Origin: Gnetum montanum | Lineage: Eukaryota; Streptophyta; Gnetopsida; Gnetales; Gnetaceae | Assembly: GCA_015680685.1 (NCBI GenBank) | Contig: MNCI01002989.1 | Location: 393,484-457,483 of the forward strand | Reading direction: 5' to 3' | DNA: 64,000 nucleotides | In this document: piece after piece, positions 1-12,386 of the stretch | Layout: each line of letters begins with the position of its first letter | Position numbering within the stretch: position 1 is the first letter of the stretch | Program-made: the position numbers and the translations under genes | Notes under the pieces: model-generated | Seen by the model: only the letters and a program-made list of their open reading frames with translations | Told to the model about the DNA's origin: nothing | Database searches by the model: none

Positions 1-58
1 TGGTGGTGAAGCCCTTCGCTACCAAGCTACATCTTTTGGCATTACCCGAAATAACAAG
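1..58 (+). CDS. THO2: THO2 exon (partial at window edge)
   Basis: It reads GGEALRYQATSFGITRNNK in frame 2, a conserved THO2 segment. A GT donor begins at 59 and the exon ends on a codon boundary. Confidence 0.85.
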
Positions 59-3000
59 GTTTTGTTTGCCTTTTTATATGCTTTGTTCTCCCTTTTACAT
101 GCTGCTTTGTTGGTAAGAAATGTTAGAATATGAGTATATGCGTTTGGGGTGAACTTTATGGTTGGAGCATTCTGCTTATAACCATAATTGGAGGATGGTA
201 AAAATATAGATTCAGGTTGGTGTCAGATAGACAGGTTATAGAACCTATCGTCCAGGCACGCATGCAAGTTTGATGTGACGAAGTCGGTTTAATTTAGTAC
301 ATGCATTATTTCCTCAGGAACTTAATATTGTTTTGATTGTATGCGTAACACTATTAAATCATAACCATACTGTGATATTACTGTTCTCAGAATATGTATT
401 TTAGTTTTTAAAAATTACAATAGAATTTCTTACTGCCGTTTGGGTTTTCTACTGTGTTCTTTGTTGATATATTTTAAATTTCTGTGTTTACATCAGACAT
501 TAACCAAGTCCACTAACAGACTGAGGGATGCTTTACTTCCTAAAGATGAACCAAAACTGGCACTACCTCTCTTGCTGTTAATAGCACAGCATCGCTCAAT
601 GTCTGTACAAAATTTCAGTGTTCAGTATTTTTTCTTATTATTGTTCTGTAATAGTTATGTTATGACCAAGTTGAAGTTATATCTTCACGTATGTTTCAGT
701 GTTGTTATCAAAGCAACTGGATCACATATAAAGATGGTCAGCGAACAATTTGACCGTTGCCATGGGACACTTCTTCAGTATGTTGAGTTTCTGACCAATG
801 CAGTTACACCTGCCTATGCATACGCAGAGCTTATTCCCACATTAGATGAACTAGTACACAAGTACCATCTTGATCCAGAGGTACGCTACTCTTAACTCTT
901 TTTTCAAAATTAATATTTCTTTGGAAATCCTTGAGTTTGCCTTAGCAATGTTAAGTCTTTTTGGAGTATTTGTATTTTGGCAGTATAAATTTAAACAGTT
1001 CACACATTTGGTTCTCGGAGAATTCTTTCTTCCAGCTCTGAAGTGTATCTGTTTTCAGGATTCTTTAAAAAAAATATTTTGATTCTGTGCTTTAAAAGAG
1101 CATGCTATGGTAAGGGTATAAAACGTTTTTAGGTTTTCAACAATTGTGAGATTGGTTCTAGCTTTGAGATGTGAGAGAAAGAGGTGTCCACTGCAATACC
1201 TTGGACAAATCTTGCATGATGAAGGCAAGTGGATACGAGGTTTTTAATGACCAGTTGACAATTCTTACCTGTGGGTTTTTTCTTATTTGTTTGTGTTGAA
1301 GTTTCGATTACTAACACAAGCCCTTAAGATCGAATTAAATTAAATGAAAAATGCTGGATCGAAGAATATGCTTATATGATACAAAATTATTTTTAGTACA
1401 GAATATGGTTATTTTTCTGTACGTTCACTGATATATGGATTTCGTGTTTCTATCCGTTACTGCATCCTATGAGAAGTCTCTAATGTATCTGTTCTCTAAT
1501 GTATCTGTTACTTTGCTAGATGAACTTTCTTCTTTGAACTAACTATTTTATATCACGGACTCTTATTGAATAATCTGTATTTGATTCTATTTCATTGAAT
1601 TGTATCATTTCTCTGCATCACACCCTTTTGCTTTGATACCTGATCATTGTGTCCGTTCTGTTGTACCCTCTACATCTAGTGCCAAAGATTAATGATCTAG
1701 CTCCCCTTGATCGACGATAACGATTTTGCTTTTATTGATTAACAAAGGTGTTTACTAGTTCAATGGATAAATAGTCCTCTATACTTTGTCTAACCATTAT
1801 ATTATGGATAAACAATTATTCATACTTGAGGATGGGTCGCCACACTAGACAGTTTGTTTGTGCAATTAATCTATAAGATCTTAATAATATTGAACTTGTG
1901 TGACTATTGTATGGAGACTAAACGATTGACGTCCTGCATAATACTTCGCAATTTGGATGTAGGCTTATTTGACGCTCTGCATAATATCTCTATATTTAGG
2001 GGTACGTGAAACTTCAAGATAAGGATTTTAACTGGTCTTTGCTGTAATCCTTGCTCTTGCCAACATATGACATGTTTTCAGTCGTAATCGAACATTTCAG
2101 GCTATCTTCAAAAGAGCTTTTTTCATGATATGCAATGAATAGTATACAAGGAGAAAGCCTTGTTCATCCTTTTGTTTTTTGTTCTTTTCTCTCTTTTTGT
2201 TTTTAAGAAAAACAATCGTCCCAATCATTCATGAGCCCATGGTTCTTTCCTAAACTGAAAAATAGTTCACAAAGTATTTGTGTTTTTTCTTTAACCACTT
2301 TTTTAACAAAGCAAGATGTGAATAAATGTTGCTGTATGCTATACGTTAGTTCACTTTTTAGCATTCTACCCATTACGTGTTTGTACCAATCTTTGCATGA
2401 AGTTTGCTAATGTGAGGCCGGTTTTGTCTTTTATCATATTAACATGTATTTATATGAATATTGCAGGTAGCTTTTCTAATATATCGGCCGGTAATGCGCC
2501 TCTTTAAACCATCTAAAGACTCGGACAAGTCGTGGCCTGCAGACATGCCAAAATCCAGAGCTCAGACAGAAAGCATTAAGGAAAAGAGCCAGTCAGATTT
2601 GCCTGATGAGTTAATTCTTGATATTGGAGTTAACAGAAAACCTATCAAGTAATGAACTACAAATTTGCTTACGTTTCTTTACACTATCTGACAATGCTGG
2701 TGTTTCTTATACTGATAGTTACCTTGACCATTTATTCCACTACAGATGGTCAGAGTTGCTTGCAACAGTTAAGTCAATGTTGCCTACCAAGTCCTGGAAC
2801 AGTCTTTCTCCTGAGCTGTATATAACCTTCTGGGGTCTTACATTGTATGATATTTATGTTCCTCGCAAACGATATGAGTCCGAGATTGCTAAGCAGCAGG
2901 CTGCTCTCAAAGCACTTGAGGAAATTTCTGATACCTCGCATAACGCGGTTGCTAAACGCAAGAAAGACAAAGAAAGGATTCAAGATTTATTGGATAGGCT

Positions 3001-6000
3001 ATCGACTGAGCTTCAGAAACAAGAGCAGAATGTTGCAACTGTTCACCAACGGCTTGTGCTTGAAAAGGACTCTTGGCTGACTTCATGTCCTGACTCCCTA
3101 AAAATCAATATGGAATTCCTACAACGATGCATCTTTCCACGATGTGTTCTAAGCATGACAGATGCTGTTTACTGTGCAAAGTTCGTACACACATTACACT
3201 CTTTAGGCACACCGTTCTTTAACACAGTGAATCATATTGATGTTCTCATTTGCAAAGCATTACCACCGATGATCTGCTGTTGCACTGAATTTGAAGCTGC
3301 AAGACTTGGGAGGTTTCTCTACGAAACATTAAAGATGGCGTACTATTGGAAGGTAATCACTTCCTGTATGGGTTTTTGCATTTTTGTGCACCATTTATGT
3401 AAGTTCTTTGGTTCGTTATTTTTGATCGTGTTTCTCCTTTATTTTCTATTATGCATACATCACTTAAGAACATTTTCAACTGACAATTTTCAGAGTGATG
3501 AGACTATTTATGAAAGAGAATGCGGGAACATGCCTGGGTTTGCAGTTTACTATAGAGATCCAAACAGCCAACGTGTTACATTTGCACAGTATATTAAAGT
3601 ATTATATCTGTGGTTCATATATTCGCCTCGTTGTTTTCTTATTATGGAGTGTCAACTTGATGTGGTTTTCAACTCTTCGCATCCCCAGGTACATTGGAAA
3701 TGGAGTGGAAGGATTACACGGTTACTTATTCAATGCCTGGAGTCGAATGAATATATGGATATTCGTAACGCTCTTATTATTTTAACAAAAATTTCCAACG
3801 TCTTTCCAGTCACAAGAAAATCAGGCATTAACTTAGAAAAAAGGGTACACTTTCACATCTCAATTTTATGTAAAATCTAGAATTTCCAATACTTTTGAAA
3901 CTTATCTTTTGCAACCATTGTTCTTAATTAATGACTGCAGGTTATCAAAATCAAGGCAGATGAAAGAGAGGACCTCAAAGTCCTGGCAACAGGAGTTGCT
4001 GCAGCTTTAGCAGCTCGCAAGGTTGCTTTGCTTTTCTTTTTATAAAAAAAGGGGGGAAAAAAAAGACCTTAACAAGTCCTCTTCTTCCGAGTGCTTTTTA
4101 AAACTATTTTTATTATCATCTTTTGTTCTGGTTGGAATTGAAGTTGGTTGTACATGTGAATTCAGGGTTCTTGGATATCTGAGGAAGAGTTCAATATGGG
4201 GTACATTGAGATAAAGCCTTCAACTTCTCCAGCAAAAGGACTTTCTACTGTTACATCTTCAGTAGCTGCAGCTGGATTCTCTACTGCTACAGTAAATCCT
4301 GCTGATGCTGGGGTTTCGATATCTGATCAAGCAAATCGAAATCCAAAGACATTAACTGCAGATGGTAGGCTTGAACGACCTGAAATTACTAGTGCAAATA
4401 TAAGACCTGAGCAACATGCAGCAAGTAACTCGACTACAGTTAGCTCGCAAGGAACATCTGTGAAGTCAGCTGTTCCTGGATCTTTAAGGAAAGATGATGA
4501 CTCCACAAAGGTCATTGCTTCCCACGGAGCAACAGCCGGGGCTAGACCAGATGAACTTTCCAGCAAGAATGTGTCAAAAACAGCGGCCACAGAATTGGAG
4601 GTATGTTTTTATTCTAACGGTTTTGTGCTTATTCTTATTCTTCACAAAAATTCTAAACTACGGTTTGCACGAACTGGTTGATTGGTTGGGTTTTCTTTTA
4701 AAGTGGTGCAAACTTACTAACATGACTTTTTGACTTTATCTATTCCTAGGACATATAGCCAACACTATACAATAGACAGAATTTAGGTATAATGTAAATA
4801 TGCCTAAGTGTGACTCAAACTAGCAACCTTTTCCTGTGTAATACTTGTCAGACAGCAAGATAACCACTTGATCCTTTAATTGATGACCCTTTTATTTGAT
4901 TCATTGCCTTTAGTGTTACCATTAAGGGTTGGAATGCCTGCAGCTATTTTTAACCTTCTTTTAAAAAAAATGATAGTTATCTCCCTTATTTTATCTTGAT
5001 TATTAAGAGCCCTGGTAATTAATGAGAGTTTGGCACGTATGCTGAGCGGTGTGCTTATTCAGTATTGTTTGGTCAGCGAAATCAAGCAAATGTGTAATAA
5101 AGGAAACCGTGGATCTGATTTGTTAGAGTGAGGCATCTTGATTTTGGTTGGCATGGCTCAGCTAAGTTGGTTGCTTGGCATAGATTTGCTAGACTAATTA
5201 AACGGCATGCCTATGCAAGGGAACATTTGGTCTCTTTAGAGTCATCCCTTTAAGTTTTATACTTAATAGTAGGTGTGTCGTAGTTCGTGAAGCCTGTAGC
5301 GAACCTCTGCTCCATTGGAATTGCTGCAACATGAAGGTCAGTCCCAACCCTTCTAAACATATCCCGAATTTATGCTTGTTCTTAAGCTATTTCTTTTAGA
5401 AAATTACAGAGCATATTATATTGGCTGATTAGGGTGTGAATTTCATTGTTAGCTATAGACGAAACGTTACAGGGATCTTGATCTTGGTCGTTTCGATACC
5501 TTGGTTTATTACATGTGAATTTTTTTACGGCATGTTCAATATGAACAATTCGGTATGTTAGCTTGAAAACTTTGTTAAAGAGCTAGGATAAATGTTGGTC
5601 TTCTAAGTTCTTGTTTTAAAATTTAATTACTTGGTTGAAACTTCGAGGTAGCAATACTTTGAAACTATATGTTAGCACATTTCTGAGCTGTTTATCATGC
5701 GAGTGATTAATGAAAAGGCTGTCACTAGTTTTAAAAAGTAATATTCTTGTTACTGATTTTACTCATCGTTATTCTTCAGTCGCGATCTCAGGTTAGACGT
5801 ACAGGACAGGCATCTACTGCAAGACAATCAAAATTAGATTCAGAATCGAAAGCAGGAAAGACCTTAGGGCGATCAACGCTTGGAGTATCTGCTAATGACA
5901 AAGAGGCTAGACAGAGTGCAGCTGTGACTTTGAACAACGGAGCCTCGGTACCTGCCTTCGCGACAGGTAAATCTCTAACGAATTCAATGACAAATTTGCA

Positions 6001-7740
6001 AGATTCACTAGCAGCCTCTGACATAGACAAAGTTTACCAGAGTTTAAGGGATCAAGAGACCATGATGCTGATGGAGATGAAACTCAGGAGAGAGCTTCTG
6101 GAATGAGTGGCCGCCTAGCGAAGTCACCGCATCGGGAAGGTTCTGTATCAAGATCAGCAGATGATACACTCAAAGAAAAGCCTCAGAAAAGAGTGAATGC
6201 AAATGATGAGGTTGAAAGAGTAAACAAGCGAAGAAAGGTCGATACGGAAGACAAAGCTGATCATTCAGAGATTCGAACACAGCATGAAAAGACAGCGATT
6301 GATGAGCACAACATTGATAAAGTGGCGGATAAAATTTTGGATAGGAATAAAGACAGGGCTGGAGATAGAGCTGACCGAGATTACAAGAATGAAAAATCAG
6401 AACGCTCTGAAAGGTGCCTCAGCGTCGAGCATCTTGGTGAAAGGACAAGAGACAGGTCATTGGAAAGGCTCAGAGAAAAGTCTGCTGATAGGGTTCAAGA
6501 TAGAGTTTCTGACAGGGTAAAAGACGAAAAAATTAAAGAGGATCGCACTAGACCTCGTTATAATGAATCTTCAATAGAAAAACCTCATCCTGATGATCGT
6601 TTTCCAATGCAGAATCTTCCCCCACAGAGTTTGCCGCCCCCACCACCTCTGCCACCACATATGGTTCCTCAGTCACTTCCTGTTGGAAGAAGAGAAGATG
6701 ATGCTGATCGTCGAGGTACTGCTAATAGGAATATTCAAAGGGCATCTCCTCGTCGCGAAGAGAAGCCAGAAAAGAGAAGATCAGAAGAAGTCAGTATTAC
6801 AGGCGTGGATGATGCAAAGAGGAGGAGAGAAGAGGAATACAGGAAACGTGAAGAAAGAGAGAGTTTACCTGTCAAGGTACGTCCTTTTAAATATTTGTTT
6901 TTGTCTATAGCATTTGTAGCTCATATGAGATTGTCAAAGGATACAGACACCATTACAAAATTGTGATGTTATTCATCTGCGACCGCTGTCTGACTTGTTT
7001 TCGACTCACTTTCAACAGACTTAAGAAGGGTTTCTTGCGTCCCTAAATGAGATTGCAAAATTGGAATGTCATGTCTTGTGTGTCCGTAGTTGAGCTTAAC
7101 TATAGATATGTTTCCATTATTTTAATCTCATTTCATGACTTGTTTGAAAATTCTGTAATTTGTTTTAAGTAAATTCTCTCATTGTTACTGATATGAGTTT
7201 TTCCGGGCAAACTCCATTTTACAGAATGAGAAGGACCGGGATAAAAGTTTCCTTAAAGAAGAACTAGATGTAGGTCAAGCTTCAAAAAGGCGCAGAATTA
7301 AACGGGATCATCTACCAGAGGCACCGGGAAATTATGGACCATCTCCTCCACAAGTGCCGTCAATGCCTGCCTCAATGCCTCAGCCTTTCGATGTTCGAGA
7401 AAGGGAAAGGAAAGAACCCTTGCTACAGAGGGGAATTTACCAAGAAGAAGGAGGTTATGAAAAACCCTCTAGGGGGGTACACAAAGAGGCTGGAAAAGTT
7501 GCCAGAAGAGATCATGAACTGTATCCTTGAAATTGTTAATAGCTATGTTTTTGTTTCAGTCTACTATTTCGTGCAGTTCTACCTTATATTTCAAACTTTT
7601 CAAATAATTTTGTTGTTTCTATTTATTCTTGTATTAGGAATTTGCATCTTTAACACTATGTACTCAGACCTTACAATCGTGAATGGGAAGATGAAAAACG
7701 GCAGAGAAATGATCCAAAACGCAGACATCATCGTAAGTAG
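1..7740 (+). CDS. THO2: THO complex subunit 2 (THO2), 3' part of gene, 12 exons, 5' end outside window
   Basis: THO2 is the largest scaffold subunit of the nuclear THO complex, which couples transcription to mRNP assembly and mRNA export and in plants also supports small-RNA production. Exons by splice signals and frame: 1..58, 497..600, 700..880, 2467..2648, 2746..3352, 3494..3598, 3689..3844, 3941..4021, 4166..4600, 5780..6876, 7225..7520 and 7668..7740. They give about 1,124 residues, roughly the last 60 percent of a protein that is usually about 1,800 residues. The family is recognised from blocks such as EQFDRCHGTLLQYVEFL, HIDVLICKALPPMICCCTEF, ECGNMPGFAVYYRDPNSQRV and VHWKWSGRITRLLIQCLESN. 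The C-terminal part is low-complexity and charged (RD/RE/ER-rich) with a proline stretch PPPPPLPPH. All junctions are GT-AG and all phases agree except inside the tenth exon, where one base appears to be missing. Identification is strong; expression cannot be judged. Confidence 0.95.
59..496 (+). other. THO2 intron
   Basis: T-rich intron of 438 bases with GT at 59 and CAG ending at 496. No other feature was seen in it. Confidence 0.8.
497..600 (+). CDS. THO2: THO2 exon
   Basis: It encodes TLTKSTNRLRDALLPKDEPK and then a leucine-rich LALPLLLLIAQHRS. The donor GTCTGT starts at 601. The split codon AT|T joins the next exon across a 99-base intron. Confidence 0.9.
700..880 (+). CDS. THO2: THO2 exon
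   Basis: It follows TTTCAG ending at 699 and encodes VVIKATGSHIKMVSEQFDRC and onward to LDELVHKYHLDPE. The donor GTACGC is at 881, in phase 0. Confidence 0.92.
881..2466 (+). other. THO2 long intron
   Basis: AT-rich intron of 1,586 bases between GTACGC and TTGCAG. It has scattered stops in all frames and no recognisable mobile element or RNA gene. Confidence 0.8.
2467..2648 (+). CDS. THO2: THO2 exon
   Basis: It begins after TTGCAG and encodes VAFLIYRPVMRLFKP followed by a polar, poorly conserved linker. The donor GTAATG starts at 2649. The split codon AA|A gives Lys before WSELLATVKSMLP. Confidence 0.92.
2746..3352 (+). CDS. THO2: THO2 exon, central THOC2 domain
   Basis: This 607-base exon carries the most conserved part of the protein, including LYITFWGLTLYDIYVPRKRY, a charged coiled-coil stretch (KRKKDKERIQDLLDRLSTEL), CPDSLKINMEFLQRCIFPRC and HIDVLICKALPPMICCCTEF. 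Acceptor CTACAG ends at 2745 and donor GTAATC starts at 3353. Confidence 0.95.
3494..3598 (+). CDS. THO2: THO2 exon
   Basis: It encodes SDETIYERECGNMPGFAVYY and RDPNSQRVTFAQYIK in 35 codons. It lies between TTTCAG (to 3493) and GTATTA (from 3599). Confidence 0.95.
3689..3844 (+). CDS. THO2: THO2 exon
   Basis: It encodes VHWKWSGRITRLLIQCLESN and onward to the conserved VFPVTRKSGINLEKR, in 52 codons. Acceptor CCCCAG; donor GTACAC. Confidence 0.95.
3941..4021 (+). CDS. THO2: THO2 exon
   Basis: Short exon of 27 codons encoding VIKIKADEREDLKVLATGVA and then AALAARK. Acceptor CTGCAG; donor at 4022. Confidence 0.93.
4166..4600 (+). CDS. THO2: THO2 exon, start of variable C-terminal region
   Basis: It starts with GSWISEEEFNMGYIEIKP, conserved in THO2, then becomes Ser/Thr/Ala-rich and disordered. 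Acceptor TTCAG ends at 4165 and donor GTATGT starts at 4601, in phase 0. Confidence 0.9.
4601..5779 (+). other. THO2 long intron
   Basis: Intron of 1,179 bases with GTATGT donor and CTTCAG acceptor. No internal gene or element was recognised. Confidence 0.8.
5780..6876 (+). CDS. THO2: THO2 exon, disordered charged tail, with apparent 1-base frame break
   Basis: The first part continues the previous exon in frame (SRSQVRRTGQASTARQSKLD to AASDIDKVYQSL) but would stop at 6104..6106. The downstream part (DADGDETQERASGMSGRLAK, SPHREGSVSRSADDTLKEK and a long RD/ER-rich stretch) lies in another frame, which is closed upstream by a TGA at 6019..6021. Both outer splice phases agree with coding on either side. 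A single missing base between about 6022 and 6103, perhaps in the GGG at 6048..6050, explains the break. It could be an assembly error or a real mutation. Confidence 0.82.
6877..7224 (+). other. THO2 intron
   Basis: 348-base T-rich intron with donor GTACGT and acceptor TTACAG. Nothing else was seen. Confidence 0.8.
7225..7520 (+). CDS. THO2: THO2 exon
   Basis: It encodes NEKDRDKSFLKEELDVGQAS, KRRRIKRDHLPE, a Pro/Met-rich stretch and a charged tail. It ends with the split codon CT|A before the donor GTATCC at 7521. Confidence 0.88.
7668..7740 (+). CDS. THO2: THO2 terminal exon
   Basis: It encodes PYNREWEDEKRQRNDPKRRH followed by HRK and a TAG stop at 7738..7740. A KRRH(H)RK-like end fits plant THO2 proteins as I recall them. 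The last codons overlap a sequence, C|GTAAGTAG, that also looks like a strong 5' splice site, so an alternative last exon downstream is possible. Confidence 0.82.
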
Positions 7741-8479
7741 AATGTTTCAGAAATTTTTTGCTGGTTCTATAACAGCGTAGCCAGAGTTAAAACAGCAGAG
7801 AAATCATCCACAATACAAAACATTCTGAAATGCTTCCTGAATTTGTTTTTGGATTGTGTTGCAACTCGAATGTTTATTTATACTACCTTGTTCCCTCATC
7901 AAGATTGATGGCATAGTAATTGTTGTACAAATTTTGTTGCGATGTAAATTTATTTTACATGCCAGAAATGCACGCCGCCTGATTACTCTTTAACATGTAA
8001 GCTCTAGCTGCTTACCGAATTAAACAGATTGTAATGGTTGATACTCTTGCATTGAAGAAAATTTTGGTGATTTCTTCAAAGAGACAATTTGATTTATAAT
8101 CATTATGCTTTCATCTAACCTTATGAATCATATTGCAAGTAGTAAATACTGGCATTCAGATCGATTAGACTAGTTTTGGTAGGAGTGACTTGCAAGCAAA
8201 GAAGGTTGATTCCCTGTTGCTTCTGTACTGCTTTTTGCATTAAATGTGAACTTCAGGGGATGGTTGAGGCGTATGCCATTCCTCACCGTACACAACGTCC
8301 ACCTGGAGTGGGAATTCAATTATCACATTACATTTTTGACATCAAATTATATTTTACAATTTTAAAACAAAGATTTCGTCGTGTAAATTAACATTTTTTA
8401 TTTGTTGTTTGCTTGCAGCGGTAACTGGTAACTCATCCAGCCAGGTGCATATTTTGTATTTCTTTAATGTTGTTAGAGG
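7741..8479 (+). other. THO2 3' UTR and intergenic DNA
   Basis: The THO2 3' UTR should start at 7741; its end cannot be fixed. A short open frame at 8176..8391 has no recognisable domain and is probably chance or part of an alternative 3' exon. Confidence 0.5.
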
Positions 8480-8649
8480 TATATGGTTTTGGAGAAGAAA
8501 AATTAAAACCAAAACCTTAACAGAGCCCAATGTTGCAAGATGACCCCCGAGTCACCTGCAACAAGACATAAGACATAAGCTTATCGCACCCCCTGGGACG
8601 ACAGCTTTAAAAAGGAGACCAATACAACTAACTCAAAGAGAAACCATTT

Positions 8650-11600
8650 AGAAAAAGGTAATATTATTGATAAAGCCTAGTTCTCGACATTGAAGTTGAA
8701 CAATACTAGCAATATAGCATTTCATACCGTAGTCAAATTCATTGTAGTTTGTGTTTTGATACAAAGCATCTAGGCGACATTTCCAAATAAAGATAATCTC
8801 AAATAAGAGGATTTTCCAGGCTTTTTGAAGGTGACGCTTAACACAATCATCTTGAAAGATACATTGAGGAAAACCAATAGAATGGTTAGGAAGGAAGACT
8901 TGGAGAGATTGACACTATATCCAAATACGTTGAGAGAATGAGCAATCCCAAAAGACATGTTGAAAAGAGTCATTTGTTTTACAAATGGGGAAATGAAGCC
9001 TATTTCCGATGGGAAGACCTTGATGAACCAAGGACCGAAAAAAGAAACGGTGATTAGGTTGGGCCTTGGAAGTCCAAATCCGATGAAAAATAGTTTTCCA
9101 CTGGTGGTCTTCAAAATGTAAACTCCAACGTCTATTTAGAGTGGAGAATTGAAAATCTTGCGCATGAAACCAAAATTTGGCTTTAGAGATGCGTAAAGAG
9201 CGAAGAGGGGAATTGTCAGGCCAAAACTAATCATCATACCAAGGAGTATTAGTATGCAACTTATGCACAACAAAGTTGGAGAGAACTTGCTCAATGTGTT
9301 GGTAAATGATAATATCGTCTTTGTAACCCCCATTTTACTTTCGCATGTGTCCAAGAGAGGGTAGGAGAATCATTTCTAACAATATATAATTGATCAATAT
9401 GGTGGAGATTGTGGTTAGCAAAACGATTGGCTCTATGAGAGAATTCATCATAAAGACAACCTACATTTTTTTTAAGAATAGGGGACCACTAGATCGAGTG
9501 TGTCGATAGAGAGTGCAAGCTTATCTGGGAAGGTTTCCATTGCAACAAACCTCTAAGTTGGCTCCAACATTGCCAAATTTGCTTAAACAAGAAAGAACCG
9601 TTGATCTTCTGAGATCCTTCACTAATGATCCAATTGCTCCAATGAGTATTTTGCCATCTATGGTGAATACCAAGACAAGAGATGTTATGCCTAAAAAGAA
9701 AGCTTCATCTCCTTCAATACACCGAGTGGTGCTCAATAGAGGCAAGGCTTAAGCCCCTGTGTTCTTTACTTAAAGTGCAAGTATCCCAAGCTACTCGATG
9801 AAAAGCTTTGTGATCATCCTTATCCCCCCAAAGGAAATTCCTAAGAATGTTGTTAATGCATTGAAAGGAAGATTTGGAAGGAGCCATAAAGGAAGAGTAA
9901 TAGACATGAGTGGAGCTCAAAATATGATTAACTACGATAAATCTACCTGCAAAAGATAAGGGTTTAGTAAGCCCATTTCAAAGCTTTATGTTTCACCTTT
10001 TCCACCACATTGTTCCATATGGTAGTGGGAGTAGCAAATAAAGCAATAGGGATGCCTAAGAGGGTGAAAATATCAGTAGGAGATAGCCACTTGATATCAA
10101 AATGATAAGTCCAAGGAGGCCTAGGAGAGAAGCTAGATCAGATGGCTTGCGTTTTGTTCCAATTGATCTTAGCTCTTGATGCTCTACAATAGATATCTAT
10201 GCAATGCAAGGTAGTGTTCAAATTATTATGGTCCTCAATCAAAGTGAGAAAAGTATCATCTGCAAACTGGTTGTAAACAAGATCCTTTCCTTGTTGTGGA
10301 AGAGAGATACCTCTTAGCCTCATAGATTCATTATGAGATCTAAGAATAGCTCCAAGAGCATCAGTAGCTAGGATGAAAAGATAAGGGGCTAAAGGGCACC
10401 CCTATCAGACTAATTTTTGAAGCTCAATGACCTTAGAGAAGGTTCTATTAATGCAAATGACTGAAGAGACCTCTGACAAAACAAATGGCTCTATATGTTT
10501 CTTAAAAACATTACCTAAGTTATGGTGTTTGACTATACTTTTTAAAAAGGACCAATCAAGCATGTCGTAAGCTTTAGCAAAATCAAGCTTAAGAAGAATG
10601 GCGTTTTGATTAGTGGAAGAAGCCTAGTGCAAGCCCTGAATAGCAGTAACAACGTTGTCTAAAATATACTTGCCTTGAACAAAACCAGTTTGCTCTTTGC
10701 TTATAAGATGAGGAAGAAAGGGTTTAAGTTTATTAGCTATAGCTTTGGCAACTATTTTATAAATAACATTTAAAAGAGTGATAGGGCGCCAATTACTTAT
10801 GCTCATACGATCTCTTGACTTGGGGAGAAGCTTGATAATACCAGCATTAATCTGCTTACCAAAGGATCTTTCCCTAAGAGCTTCCTTATACACACTATAA
10901 ACAATGTCTTGAAGAGTAGGTCAGAATTTCTTAAAAAATTCTGTGGGAAGGTCATCCATACCAGAGGCTTTACCATCGTGGAGTTGTTGAAGAGCATTAC
11001 CAAGATCCTATTAGGAAAGAAGAGAAGCATCACCAAAGATGGAGCAATTAAAAGGAGTAATAGCTCCTAAGCAAGTATTAATTGCAGTGGGGTCAATCGC
11101 CTCTTTTCGAAAAGTTCGAGAGTAGAACTCAAAGAAGGCCTATAAAATGTCATCTTTGGAGGTGAAGATATTATCTTCGACTTGAATAGCTAGAATTTTA
11201 TGGGACAGGTTCCCCCCTTTGAGGAGAAGAAAAAAGCCATTAGTAGCTTGGTCACCCATGCAGAGCCAAGAGAGACGAGCACAAAGGTGAGCACCTCTAG
11301 CTTCATAGTGATCCATTATACGTAGGTTCTCCTTGACAAGTTTCAAACGACTAAAGTGAGCCTTAGTAGCTTCATCTTTAGTAATGGTATTTTGAAGTAA
11401 GGAGATTTCCTTATGAAGGTTGGACTTGTGAGAACTTAGTTGTGAAGTCACCAATTTACCCGCATGTTTGGAAAACCGTTGGAGGCAGGTACAAGCATTA
11501 GTTCACAAATCAATCCAACCATCTTCACCAAGGGGTTTAGGATGCAAATTCCATATTTGCATCAATAGAGAGCAAAGGGAGTTACTATGAAGAAAGGTAG

Positions 11601-12386
11601 TGTTAAAAATATAAAGATCGTTAGAAGAGTAGGAGTTACCAGAGTGGGAAAGAGACCAATGAATAGGATAATGATCTAACAAAACCTGGGTATAATATGC
11701 TTGGACAGGGGCACCGTTGGTAGAAGTAAAATGAATAAGAGGATTCTTAGATAGATAAACCTGATCCAACTGAGAAGAGATGTAGGAAGCACCATGTCTA
11801 GCGTTACTCCAAGTAAACCAGTTAGAAGTACTAGAAGATGAGTAGTTTTCATTAGCTTCTTTCAACTTTAATTGATGTTTCAATGAGAGCCACTCAGAAA
11901 GCTCCCTGTTATCTAAACCACCTCTTTGCCCTCCAAATTTATCCTTTGGATGCTCAGTCATGTTGAAGTCCCCTGCAATAATCCACTTAACTTTGGGTAA
12001 GTTGTGCTTGAGCCAATTCCACAAGAGCTTCTAATTAGTTGAGTGACAAGGAGCATAAATGGAGACAATCCCTAAGATTTCATTAGCGTACCATAATCGA
12101 ACCCAACTACAATGCCCTAAATTATCATAACCGTGATCAAGAATAGACTCCTGCCACTTATTATGGAGAAAAATTATAGCCCCCCACCTTTGCCATGTTC
12201 ATGGTGAGTAGAAACATAAGAACTATTGGGAAAAATGCTCTGGCAGCAGATTTGAAGATTGAATCCTTGGATTTTAACTTCTTGAAGACAAACAACGTCA
12301 AAGGTATGTCTCCGAATATAATCTCGAACTATATATCTTCTAAGAGGGTTTGAGAGGCCCCTAACATTCCATGAACAACACTTCAT
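8650..12386 (-). pseudogene. LINE ORF2: endonuclease, reverse transcriptase, zf-RVT
   Basis: The minus-strand order is as follows. An APE-like endonuclease at 12386..11640 (MKCCSWNVRGLSNPLRRY, CLQEVK, IIAGDFNMTEHP, LDHYPIHW) comes first. The reverse transcriptase at about 10900..10100 has IKLLPKS, NWRPITLLNVIYKIVAKAIA, a LKLDFAKAYD-like block and FADD as the catalytic box near 10255..10266. Last is a zf-RVT segment (FPICKTNDSFQHVFWDCSFS) near 8935..8995. Several stops and frame changes occur between the blocks. The enzyme would nick DNA and copy its RNA at the nick; this copy cannot. Confidence 0.88.

Noticed and set aside
1129-1317. Minus-strand ORF in THO2 intron
   Set aside because: Short, without domain, inside a long intron; chance ORF.
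8176-8391. ORF downstream of THO2
   Set aside because: No recognisable domain, no family resemblance, and it lies in probable 3' UTR or intergenic DNA.
9513-9752. + strand ORF inside the LINE
   Set aside because: It overlaps the minus-strand LINE ORF2 and is its antisense shadow.
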